A stretch of DNA of 36,711 nucleotides, from positions 1 to 36,711 of the forward strand of contig OMIV01000260.1 of the NCBI GenBank assembly GCA_900299185.1. The letters run 5' to 3'. Each line of letters begins with the position of its first letter. Within the stretch, counting starts at the first letter, position 1. The DNA is from Planctomycetaceae bacterium. Lineage in GTDB: Bacteria > Planctomycetota > Planctomycetia > Planctomycetales > Planctomycetaceae. The translations under genes were made by a program, and so were the position numbers. Below are positions 34,199 through 36,711 of the stretch, piece after piece. Under the pieces are notes generated by a model. The model made no database searches, was not told where the DNA came from, and saw nothing but the letters and a program-made list of their open reading frames with translations.

Positions 34199-34769
34199 GT
34201 CTGGGATTTGTCATTCGTCTTCGAAGCCATGCGATCGCTGCTTGATGTGGTCGCGATGGCTCTGAAGGCTAACTCGTTCGCGCTCCGTTCTATTCGCGCG
34301 GCACATTCTGTTTCCGCACGAAGACGACGGAGCGCGAATGATAGGATCCAGCGAGGCTCGCCATCAGACCAATGTTGCCATCATCGCTCCGCGTGATGAG
34401 CCTTCCTCGTGGCGGCCCCACCTGCCAAGGCCGATCGCCACTTGTTCGAACTCAGCTCTGGAAGGCTCGTCACGCGGAGCGATGACGGCGACTTTGACTG
34501 TGGAAAAGTTGACTCATCTGCAACCGGTTTTGGTTTTGATGAGTCGATGCTCTGTTTGCCCTCGCTCTGTTATCTGCTGTTCCAGGTCTTGAAGAAGACG
34601 ATTTGGGCCACAGATCGAACACCGATAATTCGCCGGTTCGGCAATCGCTCCTTCGTTTTATGCCACCTCGTAAGTGCTTCTGATTAGTGAGTTGATCTCG
34701 AATGAAGCACTATCTCGGACGAGTCTTGGATTCCTCTGCGTTCTCAGCTCCTTTGCGGTGAATCCATTT
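34199..34769. repeat. Convergent gap with a cluster of long inverted repeats
   Basis: No gene is supported in these 571 bases. At least four stem-loops occur in series. (1) 34274-34341: arms TTCGCGCTCCGT / ACGGAGCGCGAA, perfect 12 bp, extendable to 15 with a G-T pair. (2) 34374-34406 with 34460-34492: 33-bp arms with three non-Watson-Crick positions, two of them G-T on the + strand, enclosing a smaller GTGGCG/CGCCAC stem (34409-34414, 34436-34441). (3) 34511-34518 with 34538-34545: GACTCATC/GATGAGTC. (4) 34673-34680 with 34704-34711: AGTGCTTC/GAAGCACT. The genes on both sides end toward this region. It may be a cluster of 3' stabilising structures or a miniature fold-back element; no transposase or target duplication is seen. 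Confidence 0.7.
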
Positions 34770-35198
34770 CTAACTGCCGAGCTTGCGAGCCAAGCTCACA
34801 TAGATTGCGCCCATGACGATTACGATGGGGCCTTCGCTGAGTGACCACCATGCCGGCAAGCCTTCGTAGAAGTCGATACCCAGAAACGCGACTCCCATGA
34901 CGATGGTCAGCCAGCCGAGGAGTTTGATCATCGGCAAATATCGGAGCACATCTCCGGCCAACGCAATCACCAGCACGCCATGCACGGCCCACAACAAAGA
35001 CGCCGATCGGGCCAAGTATCCGAACAACGCCACGTCGGGCATCTCTCCGAGTCGCAAGCTCTGGTAGGCGATGCTCATCACATCCCGCGGCAAGCACACG
35101 GCGATCGAAGCGAGTGCTTCCACGGTGCCGCAAACCAACATGACGGTTCGCAAGTTGCGAGTGCACGATGCGGGCAGAGCAGGGCGGTCATCAGTCAT
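34770..35198 (-). CDS. Small four-helix membrane protein of unknown function
   Basis: Seen: 142 residues from ATG 35198. Four hydrophobic segments lie at about 18-36 (MLVCGTVEALASIAVCLP), 58-83 (LFGYLARSASLLWAVHGVLV and onward), 88-108 (YLPMIKLLGWLTIVMGVAFL) and 115-137 (WWSLSEGPIVIVMGAIYVSL). The loops are short and no motif of a known enzyme is visible; I do not recognise the family beyond a general resemblance to small DoxX-like or DUF-type membrane proteins. It is 39 bases downstream of the dus gene in the same direction and probably co-transcribed with it (pheT-dus-this gene). Confidence 0.75.
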   Translation of the reverse strand: MTDDRPALPASCTRNLRTVMLVCGTVEALASIAVCLPRDVMSIAYQSLRLGEMPDVALFGYLARSASLLWAVHGVLVIALAGDVLRYLPMIKLLGWLTIVMGVAFLGIDFYEGLPAWWSLSEGPIVIVMGAIYVSLARKLGS

Positions 35199-35237
35199 TT
35201 GGTGAGCACTGTTGGAAGGCCGTTTGTGAAACCAATT

Positions 35238-36314
35238 CTAAGAAACGCTGGCAAAGAACTCGTTGAGTACGTGGTACCAGTCGGGATCACTTTTTACGGA
35301 CGCAAAAGCGTTGCGGACTTTCTCTTCGTGGGGATGCAGCCGAGCGAACTTGATTGAGAACTTTCGGATCGTCGCCAGTGCAGGATGGTCGTCGTAGATC
35401 TCGCGACAGAGGTCGTACTGCTGCTCCAAAACCGAACGTATCTCCGCGAGAGACGGTTGCGGTTCAGGGTCTCCCGCCAGCAAGGCTTTCGCTTGAGCGA
35501 AGATCCACGGATTGCCGATCGCTCCTCGCGCGGCTGAGACTCCGTCGACTCCGGTGTAGCTCAACATGTCGACGCAAGCTTGGGCGGTGAAGGCGTCGCC
35601 GCTGCCGATGATCGTGCGGTTGCCGACGTGCTGCTTCACTCGCCGCAAGAAGTCCCAATTGCTCGGGCCGACATACTTCTGTTCGACCGTGCGACCATGC
35701 ACTGTGATAGCTGCTACACCTCGAGCGAACGCGCCGTCCAAGATGCGGAAGAACGAGTCTTCGCTGTCGGTGGAATCATCGATGCCGCGCCGCATCTTCA
35801 GCGTGACTGGGATTTGCGGTGGCACTGCCGAACGCACTCGATCGACAATCTCCAGTGCGGTTTGTGGTTGGCCTAAGTGGTAACCGCCGCGACAGCCGCC
35901 GACTGCGGATCTCACCGGGCAGCCAAAGTTAATGTCGATGACATCAAATCCCGCCGCGACCAGCTTCCGCGCAGCAGGTTCGAAGTCGCTGGGATTCGAG
36001 CCCATCAATTGGCCGCCAACAGGATGCTCTTCATCGGTCACGTGCAGCCAATGCCGTGTCTTCTGACGGTCACGCAGATCGTTGACGAAGCGATCGATCA
36101 AGACTTCGGCGAGCGTGTACGGCGCTCCGAGTCGTCGAGCGATGACCCGCATGGGCCAGTCGCTGTAACCACTCAAGGCCGCTTGCACGACGGGAAATCC
36201 GATCTTCACCGGACCGATAGCCAGAGGCTTCAACTGTGGAATGCACGGCGACCAATCGGGCCGAGTTCGAATCGGTGCTGGAAGCGCAGCGATGAGAGTT
36301 GTGACATTCGTCAT
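35238..36314 (-). CDS. dus: tRNA-dihydrouridine synthase
   Basis: Role (family): FMN-dependent reduction of uridine to dihydrouridine in the D-loop of tRNAs, in the cytoplasm. Seen: 358 residues, slightly longer than usual because of about 35 extra N-terminal residues. A TIM-barrel start (FPVVQAALSGYSDWPMRVIA) is followed by VGGQLMGSNPSDFEPAARKL, the active-site motif DINFGCPVR with catalytic Cys132, an HGRT motif (ITVHGRTVEQKYVGPSNWD), IIGSGDAFTAQ and the phosphate-binding GVSAARGAIGNPWIF. The helical tRNA-binding domain closes the protein. Next to the active-site Cys, Arg replaces the Lys usual in many Dus proteins, and a second Cys (141) is present. The ATG at 36314 lies 22 bases after the pheT stop codon, so the two share an operon. 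The subfamily (A, B or C) is left open. Confidence 0.93.
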   Translation of the reverse strand: MTNVTTLIAALPAPIRTRPDWSPCIPQLKPLAIGPVKIGFPVVQAALSGYSDWPMRVIARRLGAPYTLAEVLIDRFVNDLRDRQKTRHWLHVTDEEHPVGGQLMGSNPSDFEPAARKLVAAGFDVIDINFGCPVRSAVGGCRGGYHLGQPQTALEIVDRVRSAVPPQIPVTLKMRRGIDDSTDSEDSFFRILDGAFARGVAAITVHGRTVEQKYVGPSNWDFLRRVKQHVGNRTIIGSGDAFTAQACVDMLSYTGVDGVSAARGAIGNPWIFAQAKALLAGDPEPQPSLAEIRSVLEQQYDLCREIYDDHPALATIRKFSIKFARLHPHEEKVRNAFASVKSDPDWYHVLNEFFASVS

Positions 36315-36336
36315 AGAAGTGAATGGCTCTCAATCG

Positions 36337-36684
36337 TTAACGCAGCTTGGCTCCGACTTGCGATTCACAGGATTGAATCACAGCTTGCTGAGCTGCCTCG
36401 ACTTCTTCGTGAGTCAGAGTGCGATCAGCGGCTCGGTAGTGCAGAGTCAGCAAGTACGACTTCTTGTCCGCACCCAACTGCGGGCCTCGGTACTGGCCGC
36501 TGAAGGTCAACGACTGCAAGTTCGGTCCAGCGGCAGAGAGCACGATGTTTTCGAGCTGCTCCCAAGTCACCGCATCATCGAGCACGAAGTTGAGGTCTCG
36601 ACTTACGGTCGGATGAGTGGGCAGGTCTTCAAACTTCGGACGCAGATTGGCGGTGCTTTCGAGCACCGGCAGTAAGAACTCGGC
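36337..36684 (-). CDS. pheT: Phenylalanyl-tRNA synthetase beta subunit, C-terminal fragment
   Basis: Seen: the last 115 residues of PheT, cut at the contig end. They contain the end of the B5/core region (AEFLLPVLESTANLRPKFED) and the anticodon-binding FDX-ACB domain (HPTVSRDLNFVLDDAVTWEQ, then GPNLQSLTFSGQYRGPQLGA, YLLTLHYRAADRTLTHEEVE). Role (family): with PheS forms the alpha2beta2 enzyme that charges tRNA-Phe; the FDX-ACB domain contacts the anticodon stem. The frame appears to start with an ATG at 36699, but the first five codons (M-Y-K-R-Q) are adapter sequence and not part of the gene. It is followed 22 bases later by dus. Confidence 0.95.
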   Translation of the reverse strand, partial: AEFLLPVLESTANLRPKFEDLPTHPTVSRDLNFVLDDAVTWEQLENIVLSAAGPNLQSLTFSGQYRGPQLGADKKSYLLTLHYRAADRTLTHEEVEAAQQAVIQSCESQVGAKLR

Positions 36685-36711
36685 CTGTCTCTTATACACA
36701 TCTCCGAGCCC
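36685..36711. other. Illumina Nextera transposase adapter (sequencing artefact)
   Basis: Bases 36685-36703 are exactly the 19-bp Tn5 mosaic end in reverse complement (CTGTCTCTTATACACATCT), and 36704-36711 (CCGAGCCC) continue the standard Nextera read-through adapter. It is untrimmed library sequence at the contig end and not biology. Its translation gives the well-known false N-terminus MYKRQ in front of the pheT fragment. Confidence 0.97.

Noticed and set aside
36337-36699. Short independent protein starting MYKRQ
   Set aside because: The first five codons are Nextera adapter; the rest is the C-terminus of PheT.

Overview
The window looks like a contig from the phylum Planctomycetota. The evidence is the gene set: a PSD1-type cytochrome protein (PSCyt1/DUF1549), a DUF1559 prepilin-like protein, PQQ-type beta-propellers (one with a methyltransferase-like N-terminus), a degenerate J-like N-terminal domain fused to a membrane FGE-fold protein, a GYF/WD40 giant, and secreted RTX and G8 proteins with an IEPRVVPVS-type N-terminal motif. 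The genus cannot be told from the sequence alone. The last 27 bases (36685-36711) are Illumina Nextera transposase adapter, so the right edge is an untrimmed contig end.

Layout. 1-1945 (-): PSD1 protein cut by the left edge. 2396-3709 (+): homoserine dehydrogenase with a clear intrinsic terminator. 4067-5347 (-): secreted PQQ beta-propeller. 5550-6179 (+): membrane-anchored SRPBCC protein. 6515-10986 (+): incomplete Tad/Flp pilus locus, cpaB - cpaC secretin - cpaE, with cpaE split by a frameshift and no cpaF/tadB/tadC after it. 11494-15224 (+): HlyD-type adaptor plus MacB-type ABC transporter. 15630-19147 (+): RTX protein, in-frame TAA, then a G8/beta-helix protein that is itself frameshifted; probably one large secreted protein in origin. 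19226-23041 (-): Hsp70-like chaperone and a membrane J-like/FGE-fold/C-type-lectin protein. 23221-27339 (+): divergent GYF-GYF-TM-WD40 protein. 27525-28634 (+): DUF1559 prepilin-like protein. 28881-31973 (-): large PQQ propeller protein interrupted by a TAA. 32077-32222 (-): tRNA-like structured RNA element with a strong terminator. 32483-34198 (+): secreted esterase fused to an SMP-30 propeller. 34199-34769: convergent gap full of long stem-loops. 34770-35198 (-): four-helix membrane protein. 35238-36314 (-): tRNA-dihydrouridine synthase. 36337-36684 (-): 3' end of pheT.

Two themes stand out. First, 19226-27339 holds an Hsp70 without a lid, a membrane protein with a J-like domain lacking HPD, and a divergent membrane protein with paired GYF domains. 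I infer a membrane-linked chaperone or scaffold system; no function is demonstrated by the sequence. Second, several coding regions (cpaE, RTX/G8, the PQQ protein) carry what look like single-base lesions, two of them in-frame TAA codons and two of them one-base deletions. They may be real pseudogenisation, strain mixture or consensus error, and read mapping would decide.
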